Below are positions 1-10,649 of a stretch of DNA of 64,000 nucleotides, one piece after another. This DNA comes from Pachypanchax playfairii. Lineage: Eukaryota > Chordata > Actinopteri > Cyprinodontiformes > Aplocheilidae. The notes beneath the pieces are model-generated. The model was not told where the DNA came from. It made no database searches and saw only the letters and a list, made by a program, of their open reading frames with translations. The first letter of the stretch is position 1, and each line of letters starts with the position of its first letter. Made by a program: the position numbers and the translations under genes. Where the stretch lies: positions 9,104,747-9,168,746 of the forward strand of contig SSNP01000004.1 in the NCBI GenBank assembly GCA_006937955.1. Reading direction: 5' to 3'.

Positions 1-203
1 GAACTTGGGAGAACTCGGGTGTTATTGCCACCTGCGTAGTTTGAGAGATAAAAACTGAACGAGAAGTTGTTGAGCTGATTTAACACTCAGTATGAAGGTA
101 AGAACACCCGTGGAGCTAAAATATTCAACAGAAACCTCAGAAAAAACGTTTTTAATGGAATGGCCTCTTTAAATCCCTACTGATTCAGTCACTTAGCATT
201 GAT
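1..203. other. Unique sequence left of the first transposon
   Basis: I see no coding, RNA or repeat signature here. The stretch runs up to the left terminal inverted repeat that begins at 204 and may be flanking host DNA or the edge of another element cut by the window. Confidence 0.4.
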
Positions 204-1076
204 TTAAAGGTGGAATATGAAACATGAACACCATAACAACAGCACAAATTCTTCAGTCATCTGGATGCCAGGCTAGTAAACCCCCCCGCACACGCGCTCC
301 GATGCTGAGGTAGACCAATATTCCTCACCAAACCCGCTCTGATCTCCGATCTGAGAAGGACAATAAAATATCATGAGTTCAGCTCACTAATCATGCTCTC
401 CAGTCCTGATCACACACTGACTCTGATAAAAAAATAGTTTCCTACCTGTTTGTAGCTCAGTCATCGATTCAGTCCGTGGCAGAGTTCACGTAGCTGCCTG
501 GTCTCTTCGTGAGCAAACCGAAAATTCCTGCAGTCCCTCCTAACATCTTCTGTCCACCTCACACCATCCCGCACGCTTCTATTCTCCAAGCAGCAGACAA
601 AATCCCCCATGGTGTGTCCTCTCGTCGAACCCCGCAGCCCAGAGTTCATGTCAGCCACCTGCAGCTTTGTGTTAGCATGAGCTGCTAATAAAAACTATTC
701 CACATGAACCTGCTTGTCACATGTTGGGGAAACCCCTTATGGCAAGCAAATAAGGTATATAATCCCCATATATCCCCTGGGCTTCCAGCTGCTGGACCTG
801 CAGACCCCACAATACCAGCCTCATTGTGCTGGACTATTTACAGTATTAGGCAACCCACAATTGTGCCCGCTGCTCTGCCAGCTATTGGCTGGTAGATGTA
901 AACAAAATGCCAACGTTGTGCCCATCAAAATTTAATATTTTATTATATTTTACTTTGAATATAATGTTTAAAAGGAAATAGTATATTTTCATTCTTCACC
1001 CTCTAAACGCCCTGTGGAGGCATTATTTTGTTAAAAATATTGCTTTTTATGAAAATATTCCATATTGTACCTTTAA
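204..1076 (-). mobile_element. Non-autonomous inverted-repeat DNA transposon (MITE-like) with internal exon-like cassette
   Basis: The left end reads TTAA-AGGTGGAATATGAAA (from 204). The right end, read on the minus strand from 1076, is TTAA-AGGTACAATATGGAA. These form imperfect terminal inverted repeats of about 15 bp flanked by TTAA on both sides. A TTAA target would suggest a piggyBac-type element. A 3-bp TTA target with longer repeats would fit PIF/Harbinger, whose fish MITEs often begin in a similar way. The sequence alone does not settle which. The element is about 870 bp with no transposase. Its left half is richer in CpG than its A+T-rich right half (900-1076), so a foreign segment may have been captured. 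Minus orientation is chosen because the internal open frame lies on that strand. Confidence 0.6.
351..658 (-). other. Exon-intron-like cassette inside the transposon
   Basis: On the minus strand an ATG at 658 opens a 65-codon frame (beginning MADMNSGLRG, ending CHGLNR) that stops at 461. Just downstream is a strong splice donor, CAG|GTAGG, with GT at 445-444. About 95 bp further on is a good acceptor, TCCTTCTCAG, with AG at 352-351. A 95-bp intron is normal for fish. The frame stops about 15 nt before the donor, so the reading may be untranslated leader, a broken first exon or chance. I do not recognise the peptide. It could be a captured host first exon (Pack-MITE style) or a leftover from the parent transposon's accessory gene. 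No expression evidence is available from sequence alone. Confidence 0.35.
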
Positions 1077-1545
1077 CACACCCCAACAAACGCCCATTTT
1101 TTTTTTATCTGTATCTATATTTCCCATTGCAACAGTGAGCTGTTCCACCTGCAATAAGTGAATTATTAACCCAAAGAACTCTGTTCTGTTGTAATTACTT
1201 GTGATTCTGCTGAAAATGTCAAACCACTGTGTATGGAGCTGAGTGACAACTATAACCTTATTAAAATGCTACAAAGTCATTCAAGAGCATTTTATCTAAA
1301 ATACACATTCAAATTTTTTTAGAGTTAAAAACAAATGTCTAGCATTTATTTTAAAATTCACATTATTATGTTTTTTTTTATGGATGTAAACATTTATCTG
1401 ATTAACATTTTAAAAAGGTCAGTCACATTGAGTTTCACCGTACAATTTCCTGGAAATCTGGTTTCGGAAAAAATATTCAAGAGTTTCTTTCAAATCAGTT
1501 ATTGATATACAATGAAAGGCCAAGAGAATACATGTGATATTGCTG
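1077..1545. other. A+T-rich unique sequence
   Basis: Strongly A+T-rich DNA with short T runs. I see no coding or repeat signature in it. Confidence 0.5.
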
Positions 1546-1632
1546 TATGTGTGCGTGTGTGTGTCTTTGTGTATGTGTGTGTGTGTGTGTGTTGGTGGGG
1601 GAGTGGGGTGGGGGGTGGGGTGGGGGGGTGGA
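1546..1632 (+). repeat. (GT)n microsatellite followed by G-run tract with quadruplex potential
   Basis: An interrupted GT repeat (1546-1595) runs directly into G runs at 1597-1601, 1605-1608, 1610-1615, 1617-1620 and 1622-1628, separated by one to three bases. This meets the usual G-quadruplex pattern on the plus strand. The translations across it are low-complexity artefacts. Confidence 0.85.
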
Positions 1633-3149
1633 GTTGTCATGGGGGATCAAGCATCTGAATGATTGGAAGTCTGACCTTCTTACACTGAAAATAGCCTATC
1701 AGCCTAGAAGCTTGTATTTGATGTTGGGACAATTGGCTTTTTAGCATTTCAAGTTTAAATATTTACCAGATGCCGCTACATGTCCTTTACTGTCCTCTGT
1801 ATCAATACATTTGATCATAAGTGTGCTGTGTTGTCTGCTCAGCAGTTGTGTGGCTCTAATACTGGACAGCCTTTAAAGCAGGCAGTGCACATAAAACAGA
1901 AAAAGCTGTGAAACCCTGTCATGCCAAAAAAATTTAATCCAATTACACAAAAATAAAAGATCGAATGATTTTGAGGTTTGGAGTACGAGCAAGTATTTCT
2001 AAGTGTAACACCTCATACACTGTGGCTAACACAGTAAAACTGATATTACCTTTGTTGCAGCGTCTTTATGTTTAGTTTACGGGCATTACTAGATATTATT
2101 AAATTCTGAAATCCAGATGATCAAGTTCAGAAACAAAAATATCAGAATCAAGACATTGATATTGATTGGAAATGATAAACAACAATATTTTTAAAATACA
2201 CCAGTTTTTCTCTATTGATCAGACAAGGCCAGATGTGAACTCCAGTGTGAACTGCTGTTTTAATAAACTGTGATTTACAGCCAAGTGAGATTTTTCACAC
2301 ATTTTCTCCGGCAAAGAATACTGACCATGTTCATAACTTTTTTCTTTAGAAGTCAATAGATAATTAAATTAACAAAGTAAAAGAACAATAATGCATAGAT
2401 ATGTGCAAAAACACACATAAGGATAAAGACAAAAAAAAAAAAAAAACGGACTTAGAAAACAAATGTGTTCAAACAAACAAAAACATCAACATAGTCACAT
2501 CAGCATTCACATGGCTGATGTAAGCAAAAGAAATTAAATGTGTAGAATGACCAAAGGCAAAGACAGCAGAAAATGTGCAGTCTAATTCTAAGCCTAAATC
2601 TCATAGAATCAAGACCAATTTTAATGATATGTAATTAAGGCCTAAACAAATTTTCCCCAACGGATACTATTAATGGGGAACTTATTACAGGCTATGGCAC
2701 CCAAGGGGGTAATACATTCATACTAATCTCATGGTTGTCAGCCTAAGGGGCTTCATTGCTATTGAAATGCCTTCATATTAAGGGCAAGAGTAGACAGGAG
2801 GTAGTGAGTCCAGGGAGTTAAAATTGGAGGTATAATAAATTAACAGCACTGTTGCTTATAATGTCAAGACAGATGACAGTAAAAAACTACAAAATGACAT
2901 GCAATGGCTGTAGTTTAATTACAGTTAGAAGAGAAAATCATTACATGATGATGAAAAAATAATAAAAAAAAGAAGTGTTTATGGATGGTCTTTGCATCTG
3001 CATATGCTTTTGCATAGATAGTGCACAGATGAAAGTACAGTAGACATTGTTTTTTAAATAGATGTGGAAATGGGAGGAGTGCTGGACGAGACCGTAGAGA
3101 AACCTGAAGACAGACAGAATCCCATCATCAACCGAGGCCAGGAGGATTG

Positions 3150-3400
3150 AGGAGCGTTACATTCCATATAATGATTATGTATCACCACTGTATGACAAAT
3201 CACCACTTTTGGCATTGCGGTTGCATTAATTGCTTGCACCCAACCAGCTCCATTACCCCAGCTGGGCAGATAAAAGCGCGCAAATAAAAAGTGCCTCTCA
3301 AATCTTTCAGTCTGCAGACAAACTGGAGACAGTGGCATTGACGAAAAAGTTAATGTCAGAGGAAGACTGGTGATTGATGATTCTTTACCTGAAAGCATCA
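3150..3400. promoter_or_regulatory. Candidate conserved non-coding element
   Basis: A block of balanced composition without simple repeats sits inside A+T-rich DNA. It contains homeodomain-type TTAATTG and ATAATGATTA-like sites and a GCAAATAAAA stretch. A 115-codon minus-strand frame crosses it but has no recognisable domain. The call rests on texture only, since no alignment was possible. It could equally be neutral sequence. Confidence 0.25.
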
Positions 3401-4730
3401 AATGTGCAGCACTAAAAGATCATTTACATAAAAAACAGAGCAAACACATCTTACTTAGATGAAGAAGCTAAATTGTTTCTGTGTTTGATGTTGAATTTTC
3501 AGAATAAATCAAAGCCGCACCACCTCCAAACAGATTCATCTACAATTGCATTTTATTTTTCACAATAGCCCAATCATCAGGTCACTTAAGACAAAGTAAT
3601 AATCCTGTTATTTCTACTCCATCTTAGTGCCATTTTTCGCAGAAATGATCAAATCCATATGCATTAGTTCACTGCCTCTGCAGAGCAGATGAAATGGTAG
3701 AAAACACTTCAGTTTAATAACTCTTGAGAAGGCAAGGTCTCATATCAAAAGTGAAATAATTAAGATAAGTTGTTGTTAAGCTTTCATAAAGTCATTAAAA
3801 TGCAAACTAAGTGTAGTTTGGGACGTGGTTGGCAAAATTATAAAACGAGGGAAAAATATGTGGCTTGGAGAAAACGGAAAGGAGATGATGAATCTAATGA
3901 CAAATAGCAATCACAGGGGACTTAATTATGACTGAATGCTTGATTTGGCAGAGGTGCCAGTTAATTTAAGCCTTTTCTTACGTCAACTCTCCCAAAGAAA
4001 TGTTTGGCCTCTGTGCTTTTATAGACTCTCATATTAAATTATATACAGTATGAAAACGGCTTTGTATGACAACAAGATTTTTAAATGGTCATAAATTACT
4101 TATAACGCTACAGCATGTTCTCCTATTTTCCACTTTGCACAGAAATAACAGTCATTTCACTTATGGTGATAGAAAAATACATATAATCTCAATTTACTTG
4201 TTGAGTGGTCAAATCAAAATTATGATTTTTAAGAGAATCATGAAGAGATCATGAAATGTTTGACTCAAGGAAAACTTGTAAATGAGACTATTTCTAAATT
4301 CTATTCTCAGTAAAACTGTTGCATGCTGGGGTTTTTAGAGAACCCAAAGTGTCAACAATAGTGTAAAGAAAAAAAAACAACAAATAAAAATGTTTCTTTT
4401 GAAATAGAGCTTGGACTTTAAGGTGTTAATTTTGATTACTTCATTTTAATAACATATTTCGTTGCACCTTTCTCGCTTCTCATATGTCTGACACACAGGT
4501 AACACTAATGCAGACGCTCTAGCTTGGAAGATTGCAGGTAATGCACCTAAAGTTTGCAGCGACATCACTGATACATCAGTGAGTTTTGGTGTTCCTTCAG
4601 ACACACTCATTTCTGCTGCTGCCAATCCTGTTCAGTCAGATCAGTCATAAGTGATGTTGCTACAAGTTTATCGGCCACAAAGAATATGTGTGACACTACA
4701 TTGTCTGGCTGGTTGTGTGAAAAGTTGGAG

Positions 4731-4755
4731 ACCCCCCCCCCACCCCCCCACACAC
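4731..4755 (+). repeat. Poly-C tract followed by short CA repeat
   Basis: Two C runs (4732-4741 and 4743-4749) separated by one A lead into a short ACACAC stretch. It is a simple-sequence tract prone to length errors. Confidence 0.85.
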
Positions 4756-6974
4756 CTCAGGCTGCTTGCTATCCTACACATCTGTCTAAACATGGAACTC
4801 ATCACTCATTGGTTATGAGCTGTGTAACCTTCAAAATATGAGAAGTGATAACCGTCAGCTTTGCAAGAGATTAAAAAAAAATCCCATGTGCATAGTTCCC
4901 TAGTATGAGCTATATAAAACTGAAACAATCCTGAAGTGAATATAAAAACTGGGAGAATGTCTGCCAGTTGTTGTGTTTGGTCTGACACCATGAGTTCAGA
5001 TCTACTCACAGCGGAAATTGTGACGTTAATCAACACATAGCAGCAAAAAGGAGACGGGCATCAGAGGACAGAGGGAGCAGGAAGGGCGTTTGCGGTCAGT
5101 AGGACCTCTCAATCATACGTCTAATCAGTGTGAGGGAAACTATCAAGTTTGGAATAATTTCTATTCACCAAAGCTACTTAGAAAGAAGTATTTGAAACTA
5201 TTTTATCTGCATATTTTATGCATGAGGGGATGGAAAAGGAGTGAAAACCTACACAAATAATATTGAACTGTTGAACACAAGGACAATGAACAAAGTGCAT
5301 AATGAAGCAGGCAAATGGCACAGGCAACAACATATCTGACAACGAGTTGTTAAAACTAGAGAGAATAAATACAGGGATAGGTGATTACTGAGTATGAACA
5401 GATCCAAATGACAGATGGGAAGCCAGTGTGTTAAAAAGCTAAAATAACAAGGGGAGCTGAAGTAAATACAATGATCATGGCACATGAAGGATTAGTCTAA
5501 TAAACATAGACTACAGGAAAACTGGGATCCAAAAATGCAAGAAATCTATAACAAATTAAAAAAAAACAGAAACACCTAGATGAAAACATTTGTCAAGGTA
5601 AATACAGTTTACTATTTGTGAGCTTTACATGTCTGTAAACATACTTGCTAGTGCTAACTCTTTGTTTTGAGCTTTTTCCCAGGAGTCTGTATTTTTTCAC
5701 CTACAGAAAATAACCACTGGTTGGAGAAAACCCTGTCATTTTCCCTTTCCCACATCCCTAAACAATTGGGACACCACTAGACCATGATGTGAGTGTGGAA
5801 AACATTGGGGCGGGACAAAGTGGTAAGAGCAAAGCATGGCATGAAATTTAACCCAGATATTAGTGGAAGGCTGTATCTAATAGCTTCAATAAACAGCTTA
5901 AATTTGACCTTTGTTATGTATGAAACTCTTAAAGCTTGACATGAGGGTAGAAGCTAAGACCTTATTTTCCAGACCAAATATCGATTCTCCAAAATCCACC
6001 TACTAAAGTATCCAAAACATGCTTTTGGGCCATATCATACTCATACAAGTAGAATAATCTTTGAGACTAAAGAAAACTGAGCAAATGTATTGAAACAAAA
6101 TCAAGTGGCATCCTCTGGTGACTGCACCACAAACCTCAAATAGCTTTATTTTTGGGTGAAGGGACATGCTGACTTTTCCATCCCTAATGTGTTTTCCACT
6201 GCCTTTTGTGACAGACCCAGCATCTGTGTCAAATTATGTCCACTAAGGCAAAGCAGTAGTGTTGACTGTGTTGTATTTAAGATTGGAGTTTACTTGCTGA
6301 AGCACTTTGCATATTACCATGAGGCCTAGAGAGTATACCCTGCTGCCGATGCAAGCTCAATCAGAAAACACCTAATAACATTCACTGACAGTAATCACAA
6401 GGATATGTTGCAATCACTGCTACACAGCAAGAGTCCTGCTTGCAGTAAACAGCATGAACTCTTGCTAGTGCGCAGCAAGAAACTCACCCTCCTGTCAAAA
6501 TCAATGCTTTTAGACTTACTTATTAATAAACATGGGCAATTAAGTTGCAGAAACTATTTGTCAACACTTTGCACCTTAAAAAAACATGCAATTGCTATAT
6601 TGTTGCTTAATATTGTGATGGTAATAGGATTGGTTATAGATACACGTTTTCCTCACGCCTCTCTTTCTGTTCTATCATCATGATACCTACAACTCTGTGC
6701 TTTGGTATCTCAACCACAATGATCTAAAGCAGATGAGGGTATGAAGGGTTAATAAGAATCCCTCTGATTGGCAAAATGCATAACTGGCATATGGAACAGG
6801 AATTCACCAATGTTTAAGCTGATCTTTGTTCTGTCCTTTGCAACCTTTGTAATATTCATTGATATTGCAACAATGACGGATTTTTGATGTATTGTGCTGC
6901 CCTACTTAGAATCAATTTGCTCTGTATTGGTGCATCGACAATGAAACAGTGGTGGATACATCCTAATGATCATA

Positions 6975-7334
6975 TGTTACGACCCCTGTGGGTCTCAGAG
7001 CATTTACCTGTAGTTGTTTTGCAGCTGGTTAATTGGTGTGATGTGTAACACCTGGGGACCTAGAAAGTCTCATGCTGAAATCATAACTTGAGTCTAGCCT
7101 CTCTCTCTCTGCTCTCCCCACAGGTATACTGCCACATTTTGGCTTTTGTTTACAAATTCCAGCTGTGAAACAGGCCCTTCTCTCATGTTCAGCACACCCC
7201 ACTGATCTGACAGACTTTTCAAACCCCATCTAAGACTTTGGTCTGAACTATAAATGTCCATTTGATTTCAATAAATTCATTTTTTACATAACATGTCTCC
7301 TTTACACTGTGACCACTTCAGCCAGGTTACAACA
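6975..7334 (+). mobile_element. Solo or 5' LTR of a fish LTR retrotransposon
   Basis: The block begins TGTTACGACCCC and ends GGTTACAACA, the TG...CA form of a long terminal repeat of about 360 bp. Inside, in the expected order, are a TATAAAT box at 7249-7255 and an AATAAA polyadenylation signal at 7270-7275. Two bases after the end lies TGGGGGCACTACAAGAT (7337-7353), which resembles a tRNA-proline-type primer binding site. The start and layout resemble fish Ty3/gypsy-type LTRs from memory. No gag or pol sequence follows and no matching 5-bp target duplication is visible (left TCATA, right GCTGG). It is therefore a fragment, either the left end of a deleted element or a rearranged solo LTR. 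Confidence 0.55.
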
Positions 7335-7336
7335 GC

Positions 7337-7353
7337 TGGGGGCACTACAAGAT
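7337..7353 (+). other. Primer-binding-site-like sequence after the LTR
   Basis: It starts with TGG, the invariant start of retroelement primer binding sites, and shares about 12 of 17 bases with the proline-tRNA type. Its position two bases after the LTR end is what gives it weight. Confidence 0.4.
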
Positions 7354-7354
7354 G

Positions 7355-8584
7355 TTTTATGTCAGATTATGAATGCAGTTTAGATACAGGTCTCATCTAG
7401 TCTCTAAAACTGTTTGCAATAAAAAGAATCGTAGAAAAATCTGTCTTTGTGATTCACTGAAACCATTTGACCATGTTACAATTATTAAATTAGGATGTTA
7501 GAAATTGTTCAGTCTTAAAAAAATATTTTCTCTCTCAGTATTTCTAAATGTTGCTTGCAGTACAAACAGTGACAATAAACAGACACACTCAATAGCAAAA
7601 AATACCAGTCTTTTATGTGCAGTCAGTTTATCTTTTCAGCAAGACAACCATTTCTCTCTCCTTTTCAAATGTCAGCAGAGAGACGTTACCAACAACAAGT
7701 TATTTCTTCTGGTTGACCCGTGACACGAGGCTCCCAAGTTGATGTAAAAGTGAACAAAAGGGAGATCTGGAGGCCGCAGCATCAAAAACATCAAGATGTC
7801 AGCACCCAGTTGTTCTGAGCCTGTTGAAGTCATCTTGTTGGTTGGCTGCTGGATGAAAGAAGGATGTTTTATGCCTGGAGATTTTTCTGACCTATTTGAA
7901 TGTGAAATTGTTTTTTTACACCATTATTAGTAGATTTTGGTCATTCATTGCTGTTTAAACATGTATTACATGTAAATGGTGGTTGCAGATAATGTGATTT
8001 GTGTGACTGATGACATTGCTTGAAATAAATAATAGATTTATTTATCTGAAGAGGATTTTGATCACACAGCTACTATTTTCACTCTAAATTAAAAACTCCC
8101 ACTTAATGTTAAATGGAGTGAATCAGTGTTGAAAATGTTTTAAATTGTGTAAAATCTGCATAAAACAAAGACTAAAAGCAATTTTCTAAAGAGAAATTAA
8201 TTGTAATCTTATGTTTTACCCCTTCATTAATTACCCTTTTACGGCTATTTATTACTAATTAAAACCATTTAATGTTGTTAAATTTGTGTCACAGCACAAG
8301 AGAAACAAGATGTTTTTAGGATGACAAATGTTTAATTTCCTTCTAATGATGGGTCGGGACAGCTGTTATTAGACTTAAATTTTGTTTAAATCAGAACAAT
8401 AGGCTTGAATACAATAAATATCTACCGAATCTGAAGCTAAATAAATTATTTTTAGCTATTTTTTTTAATAATCTATTTACAAAGAAAAGAAATGTCAGAT
8501 TTTCCAATATTTTCTGATTTACTTTTTTATCAAGGAGTTAATTATTCATGCAATTTTAATGTATAATGAGCAAGACTGCACTGC
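7355..8584. other. A+T-rich unique sequence
   Basis: No gene or repeat is recognised. The segment 7870-8560 is very A+T-rich with long T and A runs, which gives only short spurious frames. Confidence 0.5.
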
Positions 8585-9939
8585 TTGAGAAGGTTCCACA
8601 CTGGAGGTTCCTTTGGCACCAGGATGATGGCGGAGCTGGATTCACAAGAAGGATGTAAACAAGCTTCTCCAAAAACAGAAATTCAGGACAAATCTCTGAA
8701 ACTATATGAGGGTCCATCCAGCTCCACCGTCATCCTGGAACCTAAGGAACCTTCATCACAGATCTAAATGACTACAGGTCTAATATTCTGCCATTATGAA
8801 ATCCCTTGAGCAACTGATGTTGGCCCACTTGAAGGACATCACATGACACATCACATGGGACTGTTTTACACAACACCTCAACTACCAGGGGACCTATATG
8901 TAAAGATCCTGTTTGTTGCCTCATTCCAGGGATCCTCTCCTTCAGACTTTCTCATCTCTACACATCTACTGCTATCTGTTAGTGAATCCTCAGTTTATTG
9001 ACAAACAGGAGAAAGCAGATGAGGATAGCAAAGATCACCTCTAACACTTGGACCACCAACACTGACACCCCTCAGCGATCTGTCCTCTCTTCAGTGCTCT
9101 TGAAGTTTGTAGACAAAATAACAGTCATCAGACTCAACCACAATGATCTAAAGCAGGTGACAAGTTTGGAGGTTGAACAGCTGTCATATTGGAGCTGATA
9201 GAACAACCTGGAGCTGAACATTAAGGCTGCGAAGACAACAGTGGAGTTCAGGAGAAAGCCACCAACACTTCTCTCCCATGTCCAGCTGTTCTGTGTCACT
9301 TTCAAGATCCAGGGCACTATATCACCTAAGATCTGAAATAGGAGAACAACATATTTGCCATCTCCAACAAGGCCCAACAGAGGATGTACTGAAGAAGTTT
9401 GGTCTGCCAAAGGAACTGCAGAGTTCACCTGCAGTCCAGTTCTTACACAGCAATGGCTGAATCTATCCTGTGCTTCTCAATGTGTGGTTAGTTTGGTTCA
9501 GCCACCAAGAAGGAGAGAAACAGACTGCAAAAACAGTAAAGGACTCAGTGATGCCTCTCCACCCCCATCAGGTACTTGAACACATCAAGGAGCAAGAAAC
9601 AGGTGAGAAAAATCTTTTTGAGCTCCTTCCCTCAGGGAGAAGATACATAAGTCTACAAACCAGGGTGGAACACCACAAAAACCTTTTCTCCTTTCATGCC
9701 GCCCTTCTAAACAGCTATCCATGCACCTGTTATCAGATCTGCTTCTGTCTGTCTTTTCTTTATATGTCTGCTATGTTTATTTGTTAGCTTGTTTACTTAT
9801 TTGCCCTGATAACTATCTATATATTGTACATCGTCTGTGAATGTCTGTAAATGATTCTTGAGAGCTGCCAACAGCCAGACTCAAATTCCCCGTGTGGGAA
9901 AAACACATATTAGGCCAATAAATATGACTCTGATTCAGA
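8585..9939 (+). mobile_element. Decayed LINE (L2-like), reverse-transcriptase C-terminal part plus 3' end
   Basis: Interrupted frames follow the order of a fish L2-type LINE. Near 8720 is a segment resembling TVIPVPKKPS...LNDYRPVAL (here STVILEPKEPSSQI then a stop). A degraded RILFVDFSSAF-like piece lies at 8905, then LSSVLLKFVDKITVI at about 9090, where the catalytic FADD reads FVDK. Next comes the 'NLELN..KT..EFR' segment at 9210, and LFELLPSGRRY at 9619 marks the C-terminus. The 3' end carries AATAAA at 9917-9922 followed by ATGACTCTGATTCAG, the typical end of fish L2 elements. Stops and frameshifts are frequent and the metal-binding aspartates are lost, so it is a dead copy. The family call is from memory of consensus sequences. 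Confidence 0.75.
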
Positions 9940-10639
9940 TATTTTAGAAAGGACCTCTACTGAAATCTATGTTTAACTCTTGCTCTCAAATCTCTTGAGA
10001 GATATTGCATGAAGCGTGGTGTGCAAATATGACTAAAAGAAGAGAAAGCTGTCTTATGAAGATGTATTTCATTACAGACTTTTATTATGCAAAAATGGCA
10101 ATGTAAAAAAGGAAAACAAAAGTAGTGATGGACAAAGAAGCGCTAAAGTTTAGGACAATTATTGAACAAAAAACCTATTTTCAAGGCAGCTGAAAGATCT
10201 GCTGCACAAATCCTCAACTCATCCTTTTTTTGAGTGCCATCATCTTTGTCTCATCTTCTCTTGAAGTTCTGAAAAATTTGATGTACACTACAGCTAAATA
10301 AGTAGCAATAATTTTAACGTGGTCATTCTTGTAATTGAAATTGTCAGACTTAGTTAGAATCAGCGGGATTTTTCTTTCATTCTTAATCAGTATTTTATAA
10401 TCTAATAACTTGTCATGGTCACCATGGAACCTGCCAAGAGTGTAATTGTAACACTAAATCAAGAGGGATCAAGAGAGTAAAATGTTAGATTTAGAATTTT
10501 TACAAGTGATCCAGTTGAGTCGAAGAAAATAAAATTCCATACTGAGTGGCAAATTTGTTCTGAAAGTACTTCCTGCACTGTGTAGAAATAGAGTTGTAGA
10601 AAAATAATTTGTCTTTTTGCATGTTATAGAAACTTTTAG
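8897..10639 (+). repeat. Copy 1 of a 1.74-kb near-identical direct duplication
   Basis: This 1743-bp block recurs at 10650-12379 after a 10-N gap. By eye the two copies differ by about eight substitutions, all in the LINE portion, and one 13-bp indel near 9125. The second copy starts exactly at the gap and this copy ends exactly at it. That is the pattern of two overlapping contigs (or two haplotypes) that were joined rather than merged. Confidence 0.95.
9940..10639. other. Unique DNA downstream of the LINE, within the duplicated block
   Basis: No gene or repeat is recognised. The same 700 bp is present, apparently identical, at 11680-12379. A minus-strand frame that crosses the Ns at 10640 is meaningless. 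Confidence 0.6.
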
Positions 10640-10649
10640 NNNNNNNNNN
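10640..10649. other. Assembly gap of 10 N
   Basis: Ten N characters sit exactly between the two copies of the 1.74-kb duplication. A fixed 10-N spacer usually marks a join of unknown size. Confidence 1.

Larger units (their letters stand above)
1633..6974. other. Unique intergenic or intronic DNA
   Basis: This stretch has no recognisable gene. It holds an A run near 2431-2447, a C-rich tract at 4731-4755 and a mixed-composition block at 3150-3400 that is listed separately. All open frames are short, unsupported by motifs and spread over all frames. Confidence 0.5.

Noticed and set aside
3054..3401. 115-codon minus-strand frame
   Set aside because: No recognisable motif; the sequence looks more like non-coding conserved DNA.
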